A DNA stretch of 64,000 nt from Lepidurus packardi (taxonomy: Eukaryota; Arthropoda; Branchiopoda; Notostraca; Triopsidae). Of the stretch, positions 13,444 to 23,229 are shown one piece after another. The translations under genes were made by a program, and so were the position numbers. Every line of letters begins with the position of its first letter. The stretch's first letter is position 1. The notes under the pieces were generated by a model. That model did not search any database. It was given only the letters and a program-made list of their open reading frames with translations, and was not told where the DNA came from. The stretch is taken from contig JAKZAN010000004.1 of NCBI GenBank assembly GCA_023053545.1, positions 1 through 64,000 of the forward strand. Reading direction: 5' to 3'.

Positions 13444-14660
13444 GTTGGGTCAAAGGAATAGTGGTCTCCTTTGCAGTTGACGCATTTCTTTGTGGTCTTT
13501 GTGCAGGATCTCGTGTCGTGCTTATCTTCGCACTTTGCACAATTTGCTGTTTTGGTACAAGAAGAGGCCATGTGGTTGTATTCTTGGCAATTAAAGCACT
13601 GGATGACTGCTGGGCGATGGATGTCTTCTACTTGTACGACTTTGTTAAAAGCATAGAGGTTTCCTTTTGTAACAAGCTCTATTTTTTCTTTCAGTGATGA
13701 ACATTCAATGATTATAGAGCCAAAATTTTTAGTGCTTTGTTGGTTGAGCCAGTGAGCGTTGGTGTGAGTGAAGATAATAGAGTTTTTTTTGGTGAGTTCT
13801 GTGCCGATGTTTTCCAATGTTTGGTTCTTGGGGAGTTGATGAATTACTATTTTTGTGTTTGGTTTCACCGTCTTGACCGGGCCAAAATGAGGTAGAGTGG
13901 TTGACTTAAGTAGCGAGTCCGCTTTCTGTTTGTCTTGGGGGTTTTTGAATGTTATGGCAAGTTTGCCCAAGCGTGTTTTTCTTATAAGGACCGGGCTTGG
14001 AGCCACCGGATCGCTGCCACGAAGGTCTTCTTCTATAAATTGTACAAGTTTCTCTGGGTTTGTTATTTCACTCTTCTTGGATGCGTCTTGCTGTTCGATA
14101 ATTAAAGTGACGTCCTCTTCCGGTAGATTGTTTCGTCGTATCTTTTGAGGCTCCGTGGGAGTTGGAGTAGCTGTATTAGTTGATTTGGGCAGAGATTTCC
14201 TTTTCACCACCTGTGTCCACTCGTTGGTGGTTAAGGTGTGGATTTCGTTGTGGGCGGTAGTTGTTTTAGAATTAAATTCTTTGCGTAGTGCTTGAACTTC
14301 TGAGGTTAATGCAGAGACTTGTTGGACTAGTAAATTGTTACTCTCTTGAAGAGTTAGAATCATGGCTAGTAAGGAGTCGAAATTGTAATCTTCCGGGTGT
14401 GACCTTTTCCGCGTTAGGTCGTCTGTGGTAGGGGACAGAGCTCTCTTGTGGCCATGGTGCGGAGTTGTGTTGTTCTTACGATGTCTACACTTTTGGCAGT
14501 TCTTAGCCTGCGGACAGTCTCGCGCAAAGGAGAGTTTGCAGGTTTGACATTCTATGTAGGTAGCGGTTGGGTCTATGTCAATTCCTTCGATGGGCTGAGG
14601 TAGGTCAACTTTGGTATTTTTCTTGGGCGAGTTCACTGGTGACCTTGATAGGTTAGGCAT
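13293..14660 (-). CDS. LINE copy A ORF1: nucleic-acid-binding, gag-like protein with zinc knuckles
   Basis: Intact 455-residue frame starting at an ATG. Residues about 37-62 hold a cysteine/histidine cluster (CQTC...CPQAKNCQKC). The middle contains a predicted amphipathic stretch (LLVQQVSALTSEVQALRKEF) that could be a coiled coil. Residues about 359-415 contain three CCHC-type knuckles (CFNCQEYNHMASSC, CAKCEDKHDTRSC, CVNCKGDHYSFDPTC). Proteins like this in I/Jockey elements bind the element RNA and form the transposition particle. It ends inside the start of ORF2. Confidence 0.88.
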   Translation of the reverse strand: MPNLSRSPVNSPKKNTKVDLPQPIEGIDIDPTATYIECQTCKLSFARDCPQAKNCQKCRHRKNNTTPHHGHKRALSPTTDDLTRKRSHPEDYNFDSLLAMILTLQESNNLLVQQVSALTSEVQALRKEFNSKTTTAHNEIHTLTTNEWTQVVKRKSLPKSTNTATPTPTEPQKIRRNNLPEEDVTLIIEQQDASKKSEITNPEKLVQFIEEDLRGSDPVAPSPVLIRKTRLGKLAITFKNPQDKQKADSLLKSTTLPHFGPVKTVKPNTKIVIHQLPKNQTLENIGTELTKKNSIIFTHTNAHWLNQQSTKNFGSIIIECSSLKEKIELVTKGNLYAFNKVVQVEDIHRPAVIQCFNCQEYNHMASSCTKTANCAKCEDKHDTRSCTKTTKKCVNCKGDHYSFDPTCPTRRTAIDNKKTNKPLCTGTKFSSTTFGKTTINFSKLLKKPANVWLKL

Positions 14661-14883
14661 TTTTGGGTGGGGCCAAAGCCCATCAATGTTTGAATTCTCT
14701 TGTTTTAGTCTTTAGGTAACGAGTTTTCATTTTAAAATAACGGGAACTGAAAACACGGTAACGAATTGATAACTTGATGTAAAACTTAAACGAGGGTTCA
14801 CTTTAATTCACTAGAGAAAACCAAAAAAGCAGGAGCGCGGGAAATTTGCGACTGTTTGCTTTGTGTGACGTTGAACGCCTCCT

Positions 14884-16168
14884 CAGACTGAATTAATTCC
14901 TTACAGAATGAATTAATTATTTACGGACTGAATTAATTCCTTACGGAATGGATTAATTCCTTACGGATTCAATTAATTCCTTACGGACTGAATTAATTCC
15001 TTACGGACTGAATTAATTCATTACGGACTGAATTAATTCCTTACGGAATGAATTAATTCCTTGCGGACTGATTTATTTCCTTACCTACTGAATTAATTCC
15101 TTACGGACTGAATTAATGCATTACGGACTGAATTAATTCATTACGGACCTTTATGATTGATTGAATTCCTTACTTACTGAATTAATTCCTTACTAACTGA
15201 ATGTATTCCTTATGGAATGAATTAATTCCTTACGGCCTGATTTAATTCCTTACAGACTGAATTAATTCCTTACGGACTCAATTAATTCCTTACGGACTTA
15301 ATTAATTCCTTACGGCCTAATTTAATTCCTTACGGCCTAATTTAGTTCCTTACAGACTGAAATTAATTCCTTACGGACTTAATTAATTCCTTACGGACTG
15401 AACTAATTACTTACCGACTTAATTAATTCATTACGGACTTAATTAATTCATTACTAACTGAAATAATTCCTTACGGACTATATTATTTCCTTACGGAATG
15501 AATTAATTCCTTACGGACTTAATTAATTCATTACGGAATGAATTAATTACTTACGGACTGAATTAATTCCTTACTAATTGAATGTATTCCTTATGGAATG
15601 AATTAATTCCTTACGGCCTGATTTAATTCCTTATAGACTGAATTAATTCCTTACGGACTGAAATAATTCCTTACGGACTGAATTAATTCCGTACGGACTT
15701 AATTAATTCCTTACGGACTGAATTAATTCTTTATGGACTGAATTAATTTCTTACGGACTTAATTAATTCATTACGGACTGAATTAATTCCTTACGGAATG
15801 AATTAATTCCTTACGGACTTAATTAATTCATTACGACTGAATTATTTCCTTACGGACTGCATTAATTCCTTACGGAATGAATTAATTTCTTACGGACTGA
15901 ATTAATTCCTTACGGACTGAATTAATTCCTTAGGTATTTAATTAATTCCTTACGGACTGAATTTATTCCTTACGGACTGAATTAATTCCTTACGGACTGA
16001 ATTAATTCCTTACGGAATGAATTAATTTCTTACGGACTTAATTAATTCATTACGGACTGAATTAATTCATTACGGACTGAATTAATTCATTACGGACTGA
16101 ATTAATTCCTTACGGACAATAGAATTTCCTTACGGAATGAATTAATTCCTTACGGACTTAATTAATTC
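14884..16168. repeat. Satellite B, block 2 (20-bp monomer)
   Basis: Same 20-bp unit as block 1. It starts at the right-hand copy of the LINE target duplication and ends at about 16168, where the YR retrotransposon begins. Frequent TAATTC/TTAATT palindromic cores. No gene seen. Confidence 0.93.
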
Positions 16169-16173
16169 TTATC

Positions 16174-16311
16174 CTCCAAGTGTCGCGAGGCCTCCTTCCA
16201 GATGAGCGAGGAATCCATCGAGTAAACCGAATCGAATGCACAGGCAGGACTAGAGTAGGGGCTTCCTATGAAGTACTGATCTTCTCCAAGTGTCGTGAGG
16301 AATCCTTCCAG
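16174..16311. repeat. Terminal direct repeats of the YR retrotransposon
   Basis: Two 28-bp direct repeats, starting TCTCCAAGTGTCG in one copy and CCTCCAAGTGTCG in the other, lie at 16174-16201 and 16284-16311. Between them is GCGAGGAATCCATCGA (16206-16221). A 14/16 match to it, GCGAGGAGTCCCTCGA, lies near the opposite end at 21279-21294. The layout (B-A-B on one side, A on the other) resembles the split direct repeats of Ngaro elements, but the repeats are short and diverged. Confidence 0.45.
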
Positions 16312-16648
16312 GTTTGGGCAATAAAACCGGGCCCTAGGGCGTAGCCAATTCGCGAGGGACCGCATGGCCTCCGGCTTCGGCTCGGAACGCCGGAGGCTGC
16401 GGACCTGCGAACCGCCAAGCTGGTGTCCCCAAACAAAAACTCCCGAACCTATAAAAAATTAGAAAGGGGAAAGAATGCTCCGAGGCGAACCGCCAACATT
16501 TATTTTTAGAGATGAGCCGTCCTAGCGGGGTTGCTTCAAATACGCCCAGCCAATAACAAAGATACAGGGGGTTTAAAGAACAGAAGATTGGCCAAATAGA
16601 AACAAAAAAGCAAACGAAAAGCAAGTGGACTGAAGCGCCCACGTCAAG

Positions 16649-17566
16649 TTAGGAGCCGTCGATAGTCCGAATATACCTAGCGTACGCGCCGCTAGACCAG
16701 CGACCCAGGCGCCGGATAGCATGGTCCGGAGCCCCCGACGCCGCCAAGGTGGAAGCCGCTCCGATCCGAAACGAATGGGAGGAAAAATAACCGTCCGCCG
16801 ACTCGGGAAGAATCTCCGCTATGATGGCGTTAAAGCGACGCTGCAACAACGGCAAATTCGACGACCAGAGAAACAAAGCTGAATCGACGGTCCCGGTTAA
16901 CGAACTCCGAGCTACGAAATACCGCTCGATGGCTCGCTGAGGGCAGATGGATCTGCCCGTGGCCTGGAAAGACACGCGGGTCCCTGCGCCTGATTGATCG
17001 GTTTTGGACCTCCGAATAAGGAGGACGCAATTGTCCTGGTTTATAGCGATGTCCTTCGGGCTAAGAGGTGCGGCGGCGGTGAGAGAGGGTGGCAGGTATT
17101 CGGAAATTCTGAGGGCCCCGAAAAAAGCCGTGGTGCACGTCGCCCAAAGCATGAGCTGTGAGTGGGGATCAGGGAAACGGTCTATAATGCCCCGCTTTAG
17201 AGCCCGCATGTGCTCTACCGTGATGGGAAGGCGCCGTCTCCCGGGGTTTGGCAAACGTTTCAATGCTCTGAAGGCCACCGAAAGCGTGGGACCTGAAGGC
17301 GGCGACCAGCCAAGGGACACGTGCCAAAAACGAACAGCCGCAACATAGGACAAAATGGACTGAGGGGCCATGCCGATCCGACGGAGGAATGTGATGAAAA
17401 GGATTAAGGTAGGCTCGTCTGCGGGTGTATGGGGTAAATTCATGGACTGAGCAAACCTAAGGAATGCCGATACCGCTGTTGCGTAGAGGCTTGCGGAGGC
17501 GGGAGCTAGAGCGCCGCTTAACAGGACTCTGGCATCTCGGATAAGAGATCGGTCAGCGATAGGCAT
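16649..17566 (-). CDS. Tyrosine recombinase (integrase of the YR retrotransposon)
   Basis: A 305-residue protein with the phage-integrase fold signature. The catalytic arginine is in ALRISEYL near residue 156, HSFR (H-x-x-R) is near residue 263, and the tyrosine nucleophile is in the SGAYARYIRT segment near residue 297. In this family the enzyme inserts a circular DNA copy by site-specific recombination, replacing the DDE integrase of LTR elements. The start lies inside the 3' end of the RT frame, which suggests coupled translation or a spliced message. A G/C-rich hairpin-forming stretch (CTCCGG...CCGGAG, about 16372-16398) lies downstream. Confidence 0.88.
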   Translation of the reverse strand: MPIADRSLIRDARVLLSGALAPASASLYATAVSAFLRFAQSMNLPHTPADEPTLILFITFLRRIGMAPQSILSYVAAVRFWHVSLGWSPPSGPTLSVAFRALKRLPNPGRRRLPITVEHMRALKRGIIDRFPDPHSQLMLWATCTTAFFGALRISEYLPPSLTAAAPLSPKDIAINQDNCVLLIRRSKTDQSGAGTRVSFQATGRSICPQRAIERYFVARSSLTGTVDSALFLWSSNLPLLQRRFNAIIAEILPESADGYFSSHSFRIGAASTLAASGAPDHAIRRLGRWSSGAYARYIRTIDGS

Positions 17567-19605
17567 TCCAGCCGTGACTCGGGCGAATCCAGGAAACGAG
17601 AAATCGGCCCCGGGATCCGGTCTGGGTCGGGCCCCGCCGATGGTCGCACCTGGAAAAAACGATTAAATTGAAATCTGGACAGACTGTCGGCTGCGTCATT
17701 AAGGATGCCGGGAATGTGGACTAAGCGTAGCTGAAAATGGTAGAAAAAACAAGCCATAGTGATTTGCCAAATCAAGGACGCGAGCCACGATTGCTTAGAC
17801 GTCCCTGCCCGCCACGCGTCTACCATGCCCATGTTGTCGCAATGTAACGTAATCTTTTGTCCCCTCCAGTGCATTCCCCAGGTCAGACAGGCCACCAGAA
17901 CAGGGAAACCCTCCTTCCATGACATGGAACATGCGGGATTAGCGAGGATGTGTTTAGGCCATGGCATGGCGAACCACCGATTTCCCCATACCGCAGCACA
18001 GCCAAGTGCCCCAGATGCGTCTGATGCGAGATTCAAGGACTCTGCGGATGTCCATTTGCAATCCAAAATCGGTGCGGTCCCGTTGAACCTGGGCAGCATA
18101 GCCTGCCACCACCGAACGTCTTCCCTGGCTTCGGCGGACAGGGTGACGTAATGGTGTTTGGGGCCTGTTTCGCTGATGGCGGAATAGAGCCGGCGAAGAA
18201 AAATACGGCTAGCGGGAATGCAAGCTGAAGCAAAACATAACTTGCCCACCAAGGATTCCAAGACTGACTTACGAGCTGTTCTACGCGCCCCGAAATCGTT
18301 TAATTCCGTTAACAGCTCCTGCAGCTTATCGTCTGGGATGGAGATAGAATTCTGGACAGAATCGAGAACGAAACCCAACAGCGGCATCCTTGTTGAAGGT
18401 AGCACAGTTTTTTCGTTAGCCAACGGAATGCCGCACTCTCCACAAACCGTTTCCATTGTGTCCAATAGATGTTGGCAAGCGAGCCGGGACTCGGCGATAA
18501 AGTAAAAATCATCCAAATAATGATTAATGCCATCGTGTGAAGTCATCCCGCGAACTATGTCTCGAAGCACCTCAGCGAACTGGCAGAAGATGTTGGGAGA
18601 GGAACGACAACCAAAGGTTAGCCGAACGTCGCAAAAATACAAATTGCGCCAGAAAAACCCCAGCAGAGGCCACTGGGACTTGAGGACAGGCAGGAGCCTA
18701 AAAGCGCTCTTAATGTCGCATTTTGCCATAAATGCGGGCATGTCTGAAGTGGACATCCTTCTGACCAGATGCATAGCCACATCAATGCCGTGATATTGTA
18801 CATGAGCTGCGGAATCTGGAATCCCGTCGTTGACGCTCGAACCGCGAGGGCGCGAAAGGTCCATGATCAGTCGAGCTCCACTAGGTTTTTTCGGAACCAA
18901 ACCAAGCGCATTGACGACAAAGTCCTTGAAAGGGGGTGTGGAAAAGGGGCCGAGGACATGACCTTTCTGGACTTCAGTGGTGATAAGTTGGTCCACCGTG
19001 GTAGGGTCCCTGTAGGTCGAGGGTGAATTCCTAGAGAAACGTGAAATGCGTTTGCGGTAGAAGCCGATGTCACAACCCCGGGAAAGTCGATAGAGCCAAA
19101 TTTGTGCAACGTTTTTATTCACGAATTTTTCTGCCAAATGACAAAAGGCGGGAATGATGGCAGGTGTGGAGGGCTTTGCGGAAGCAATGTCAGGTGAAAT
19201 CGAGGCGCATGCCTCCCCAACAGTGAACGGAAATCCCCCGAAGCTCATGGGGCAAGGAACGTCCATAACATTCATAATATCGGAAGGCACAAAGGAAGAA
19301 CAAGGTACATCAAACGAACCCGTCACTGAATTTCCATTACTAGCACTAGGAGAAGCTGAACCAATGGGACCATTACCGGATGAAGCAAAACGCAAGATGA
19401 AGCAGGTGGCTCTAGGACGGCAGATATTAGTTTTTTGGAGGGTTCTTTTGGCGGCGAGGAGATCTAGAACGCGAGCGGTTGCGACCGGATGACCGATGAC
19501 CAAAATGTGGCTTTTCTTTTTTTGGGACACCGGCGTCTGGGGTGGTCCGGGCTGTGGCAGATTGAACATTCGTGAAGGTATGAGCATGAAGGAGGGCCTT
19601 CGCAA
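17518..19605 (-). CDS. Reverse transcriptase-RNase H polyprotein of the YR retrotransposon
   Basis: A 695-residue open frame. The first 150 or so residues are low-complexity linker and overlap the gag-like ORF. RT motifs start near residue 240 (KKPSGARLIMDLS), continue through CDIKSAFRLLPV, and reach the YLDDF active site near residue 362. RNase H begins near residue 527 (LASDASGALGCAAVWG) and ends with the HIPGILNDAADSLSRFQ motif typical of Ngaro/DIRS RNase H. No stop or frameshift. The product would copy the element RNA into DNA and remove the template. Confidence 0.88.
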   Translation of the reverse strand: MRRPSFMLIPSRMFNLPQPGPPQTPVSQKKKSHILVIGHPVATARVLDLLAAKRTLQKTNICRPRATCFILRFASSGNGPIGSASPSASNGNSVTGSFDVPCSSFVPSDIMNVMDVPCPMSFGGFPFTVGEACASISPDIASAKPSTPAIIPAFCHLAEKFVNKNVAQIWLYRLSRGCDIGFYRKRISRFSRNSPSTYRDPTTVDQLITTEVQKGHVLGPFSTPPFKDFVVNALGLVPKKPSGARLIMDLSRPRGSSVNDGIPDSAAHVQYHGIDVAMHLVRRMSTSDMPAFMAKCDIKSAFRLLPVLKSQWPLLGFFWRNLYFCDVRLTFGCRSSPNIFCQFAEVLRDIVRGMTSHDGINHYLDDFYFIAESRLACQHLLDTMETVCGECGIPLANEKTVLPSTRMPLLGFVLDSVQNSISIPDDKLQELLTELNDFGARRTARKSVLESLVGKLCFASACIPASRIFLRRLYSAISETGPKHHYVTLSAEAREDVRWWQAMLPRFNGTAPILDCKWTSAESLNLASDASGALGCAAVWGNRWFAMPWPKHILANPACSMSWKEGFPVLVACLTWGMHWRGQKITLHCDNMGMVDAWRAGTSKQSWLASLIWQITMACFFYHFQLRLVHIPGILNDAADSLSRFQFNRFFQVRPSAGPDPDRIPGPISRFLDSPESRLECLSLTDLLSEMPESC

Positions 19606-21140
19606 AAGGTGTTGTTGAAACGATGGCAGAGGTCTCGGGAGCCCCGGTTCCAGCTCTTACAGTTCTGGCATTTGAAACAGGCTGGGAACTTGGAAGCTGC
19701 GGATAGGCCCACCGCCGCTGGGGCCGAGCTGATAGCGGCCTGTGCAGCAAACCAACTTGGATTATCAGGAAGCCAACCTGGATATGCGTCCGCGCGGCCT
19801 CGAATGGACAAGTCCAGGTTATTCCAAGCTACCGGATGCATTTGTGCCCAAACCGAGGCCATGTTTCGGATATGGCCCAAAAAGGCGACTGCTTTGGACG
19901 CCCGGAGATCTGGCGGAGAATTAGCAACGGAATGCATAAAAAGAGTAGCAACGCCAACTACCCACTGGTCTAACAATAGGGGCGAGGATCCCTTAGATGC
20001 CGACGGTTGTTCGAGAGTCGTGTTCTTGATAAGATCTCCAAGAGGAAGGGCGATTAGACCTTTCAGGATCTTCTCTCCCGCATCCGGAAGGAGGGGTGGC
20101 AAGTTTGCGAAGGATGCCGTTAACATAGTAGAAGGGCACTGTGCAGTGGCGATGGAGGGCTGGATCCCCGATCCAAGGTGGGCCCAAGCCGCAGCGTACG
20201 GCTTTGTTGCCGGACGCACGTCCGGATGGTTCGAGAGGCCTTGGGTAGTTAGCCATGCCAGCAGCGATTGAATGTCCCCTGGAGAAATACCTTGCTGCGG
20301 GTGTGATGATGCTACCGACGTGACTGCTTGGGGTGTGGAAGGCATAGCCGACTGGTAGGCGGGCGATGAGGCAGTCAAGTAAGAGGCATGAGGCGTGGCA
20401 TGAGGCGTCCACAACGGGGCAAAATGCGAAGTGGGAGCAGCCAGCTGTGCTACAGGCGTCGCAGCAAGCGGGGCGGCAGGCCGACCGGTGGACGCTACAG
20501 GCGGAGCGACTGGCCAAGCAAAAGGCGCTACAGGCGGAGCGACCGGCAAGGGCGGGGCGTCAAACGAAGCCGAAGGGGCAACAGGCCTACCGGTAGACGC
20601 TACAGGCGGAGCGACCGGAGAATTAAACGGCGCTACATGCGGAGCGACCGGCAAAGCAATAGACGCTGCAGGCGGAGCGTTAAACGAGGTAGAAGGTACC
20701 ACCAGCGGAGCGTGCGGCGTGGTCAACATGGTGAGAGGTGGTGTGGCAGGTGGGGCGGCGTGCGAGGCAACCGGCAGAGCAACCAAGCGGGCACTGGACG
20801 ATGATGTAGAGGCGGACGGCACCTGGACACTATCACCGCGACGCGATCGAGATGACGTAGCAGATGACTTGGCAGACTTACTCGAAGAACCGCCAGCCGG
20901 ATTCCTTGCGTTCCGCGCCGAACGCCGCGCCGACCCCGCAACGGATCGGACCGAGCCTGGCTGGGAAGACGGACTGTCTCCTTCGGACGGTGGAGAGAGC
21001 GCAGCGAGAGGCAAATTCTCCGTTTGGGAAGCTTCCATCTTCACTGATGGAAGATGACTGGCCAAGCTCTGCAATTGTCCTGGCCTTAAATACCAACTGG
21101 GAGGCGATTGACAAGGATGTGACCTAAGGGATGCAAACAA
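19464..21140 (-). CDS. Gag-like ORF1 of the YR retrotransposon
   Basis: A 558-residue frame. The N-terminal half is Ser/Ala/Pro-rich with imperfect repeats around PVAPPVA (residues about 120-260), probably disordered. The middle has a helical segment (WVVGVATLFMHSVANSPPDLRASK). The C-terminus has a Cys/His cluster (CFKCQNCKSWNRGSRDLC ... CSYLHECSICHSPDHPRRRC), consistent with RNA binding. Long alanine/threonine- or arginine-rich frames on the opposite strand at 20366-21057 are shadows of the PVAPPVA repeats. Confidence 0.75.
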   Translation of the reverse strand: MFASLRSHPCQSPPSWYLRPGQLQSLASHLPSVKMEASQTENLPLAALSPPSEGDSPSSQPGSVRSVAGSARRSARNARNPAGGSSSKSAKSSATSSRSRRGDSVQVPSASTSSSSARLVALPVASHAAPPATPPLTMLTTPHAPLVVPSTSFNAPPAASIALPVAPHVAPFNSPVAPPVASTGRPVAPSASFDAPPLPVAPPVAPFAWPVAPPVASTGRPAAPLAATPVAQLAAPTSHFAPLWTPHATPHASYLTASSPAYQSAMPSTPQAVTSVASSHPQQGISPGDIQSLLAWLTTQGLSNHPDVRPATKPYAAAWAHLGSGIQPSIATAQCPSTMLTASFANLPPLLPDAGEKILKGLIALPLGDLIKNTTLEQPSASKGSSPLLLDQWVVGVATLFMHSVANSPPDLRASKAVAFLGHIRNMASVWAQMHPVAWNNLDLSIRGRADAYPGWLPDNPSWFAAQAAISSAPAAVGLSAASKFPACFKCQNCKSWNRGSRDLCHRFNNTFCEGPPSCSYLHECSICHSPDHPRRRCPKKRKATFWSSVIRSQPLAF

Positions 21141-21350
21141 GGAAGAGCAGCGCCGACCTTGGAGCCAAGGTAATCTGAGTGACCCAGGTCAAGACGACAA
21201 AGGCCGCGCGACCAGGGCAGCGCAACCGAGCCAAGAAGATGTGCCGGAATGCAAGGCCTGCATCTTGGGAGGAGACAAGCGAGGAGTCCCTCGACGCCTG
21301 ACTTGGCGATAATATCCTTTTACCATCCTTCGACGGCAAAAGATCAAATT

Positions 21351-22455
21351 GCGGACTGAATTAGTTCCTTACGGACTGCATTAATTCCATACGGAATGAA
21401 TTAATTTCTTACGGACTGAATTAAATCCTTACGGACTTAATTAATTCATTACGGAATGAATTAATTCCTTACGGACTTAATTAATTCCTTACGGCCTAAT
21501 TTAATTCCTTACGGCCTAATTTAATTCCTTACGGACTGAATTAATTCCCTACGGACTGAATTAATTCCTTACGGACTGAAATAATTTCTTACGGACTTAA
21601 TTAATTTATTACGGACTGAATTAATTCATTACGGACTGAATTAATTCCTTACGGACAATATAATTTCCTTACGGAATGAATTAATTCCTTACGGACTTAA
21701 TTAATTCATTACGGACTGAATTATTTCCTTTCCGACTGCATTAATTCCTTACGGAATGAATTAATTTCTTACGGACTGAATTAATTTCTTAAGGACTGAA
21801 TTAATTCATTACGGACTTAATTAATCCATTACAAACTGAATTTATTCCTTACGGACTGAATTAATTCCTTACGGACTGAATTAATTCCTTACGGACTTAA
21901 TTAATTCATTACGGAATGAATTAATTCCTTACGGATTGAATTAATTCCTTACGGACTGAATTAATTCCTTACGGACTGAATTAATTCTTTACGGACTTAA
22001 TTAATTCATTACGGACTGAATTAATTCTTTACGGACTGAATTAATTCCTTACGGACTGAATTAATTCCTTACAGAATGAATTAATTCCTTAAGGACTGAA
22101 TTAATTCCTTACGGACTGAATTAATTCTATACGGACATAATTAATTCCTTACGGACTTAATTAATTCCTTACGGACTGAACTAATTCCTTACGGACTTAA
22201 TTAATTCCTTACGGACTTAATTAATTCCTAACGGACTGAACTAATTCCTTACGGACTTAATTAATTCCTTACGGACTGAATTAATTCCTTACGGAATGGA
22301 TTAATTCCTTACGGACTGAATTAATTCCTTACGGACTGAATTTATTCCTTACGGACTGAATTAATTCTTTACGGCGTTAATTAATTCATTACGGACTGAA
22401 TTAATTCCTTACGGACTGAATTAATTCTTTACGATTGATTGAAATCCTTACAGAC
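21351..22455. repeat. Satellite B, block 3 (20-bp monomer)
   Basis: Same monomer as blocks 1 and 2, more regular than they are. It ends at about 22455, next to a hAT remnant. No gene seen. Confidence 0.93.
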
Positions 22456-22466
22456 TGAATTATTTA

Positions 22467-22763
22467 ATTCTTCAGTGGCTCACGATCAAGAATCTGAAAA
22501 CCCAATATGGTAAGACGATAAATCAAAGATTTGAAAACACAATAACTTTTGCCTTTTACTTCTATAGCGCTTCTTTACCTGAAGACTCTGAAGGTACTCA
22601 AGACTACTGCGACAGTCCAAAGAGGCTTAAAAAGGAATTCTCCCAGTCTCTTTCCCGAGGAAAGGAATCAGCGAGTAAATTAACCGAAGTTGAGCTCTAT
22701 CTGGCTGACTCAAGTGACAAGATTGAGAAATATCCGACGCTGAAGAAGCTCTTTAGGAAGTAG
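22467..22763 (+). pseudogene. hAT transposase C-terminal fragment
   Basis: An open frame without a start codon runs from the satellite edge to TAG at 22761-22763. Its end reads VELYLADSSDKIEKYPTLKK followed by LFRK. This matches the hAT dimerisation region, where YPTLKKLF is normally followed by a PSSAPVERLFS segment that is missing here. It is either a truncated copy or a terminal exon. The upstream part (PEDSEGTQDYCDSPKRLKKE) is acidic linker with no motif I recognise. It is unrelated to the hAT element at the right end of the window. Confidence 0.55.
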
Positions 22764-22965
22764 AACACTCACTCTTCCATCGTCAGCATCCTGTCCCAAT
22801 TTCATTAACTTGGGAAATGTCTTTAAACTTAACACTATGAGATAATTGAAAAATTATTTTTTTTAATATCTTAATAAATCGATAAATCTGGGTTCGGGTT
22901 TTTTATATAAGAAATGAAAGAAATATCAAAGATTACTATTGGTAATGATTACTATTCCATTACTA

Positions 22966-23068
22966 TTCGAGTTCATCGGTAAAGGAACAAAACCGTACCT
23001 CAGGCCATATACAAGGTTTTCAGGATGACGAGGAACCGGATTTGTTTATTCCGCTGACTGAGATACTC
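22966..23068 (+). repeat. 103-bp exon-like segment duplicated at 60907-61009
   Basis: The segment matches 60907-61009 over 103 bp with one mismatch and no gaps. Both copies read SVKEQNRTSGHIQGFQDDEE-type protein. At 61010 the sequence continues with GTAGG, a splice-donor-like border. Here it continues with CACGTGAAAAG, which stays open and leads toward the P-like transposase remnant. This fits one spliced and one unspliced version of the same exon. Confidence 0.7.
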
Positions 23069-23229
23069 CACGTGAAAAGTGCTCATACTCTATTGAAAAA
23101 TACATCCCCTACATTACTGTCACAATACAATTTGATTATATTGCAAAGGGACTGAGAATTTTCGACGCCTTTTTCCTTTACTATAGCGCCATAAGGAGTT
23201 CCACTACACCGTGGCCTTAAGAACAGAAA

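Larger units (their letters stand above)
10098..14883 (-). mobile_element. LINE copy A (I/Jockey-like non-LTR retrotransposon), near full length
   Basis: Minus-strand element of about 4.8 kb. It has a 5' UTR (14661-14883), ORF1, an overlapping ORF2, a 3' UTR and a poly-A tail, seen as a T run ending at 10127. It is flanked by an 11-bp direct repeat, CAGACTGAATT, at 10087-10097 and 14884-14894. This fits target-primed insertion into satellite B, but the satellite itself contains near-copies of that word, so the duplication is less secure than in unique DNA. Only one in-frame stop damages ORF2. The second LINE at 34037 belongs to the same family. Confidence 0.9.
16169..21350 (-). mobile_element. 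YR retrotransposon (DIRS superfamily, Ngaro-like order)
   Basis: About 5.2 kb between two satellite B blocks. On the minus strand the order is gag-like ORF, RT-RNase H ORF, tyrosine recombinase ORF, each overlapping the next (19464-19605 and 17518-17566). No LTRs and no target duplication are visible, as expected for elements that integrate with a tyrosine recombinase. I see no adenine methyltransferase domain, so Ngaro is a better match than classical DIRS. All three frames are open, so this copy may be complete. Confidence 0.85.

Noticed and set aside
17004..19492. Plus-strand frames opposite the RT and recombinase ORFs
   Set aside because: The minus-strand ORFs have clear catalytic motifs; the plus-strand frames have none.
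20366..21057. Plus-strand Gly/Ala/Thr-rich and Arg-rich frames opposite the YR element gag
   Set aside because: They are antisense shadows of the PVAPPVA-type repeats and lack motifs.
8323..22455. Regular 20-bp repeats as a CRISPR-like array
   Set aside because: There are no unique spacers and no cas genes; the repeats are head-to-tail satellite monomers.
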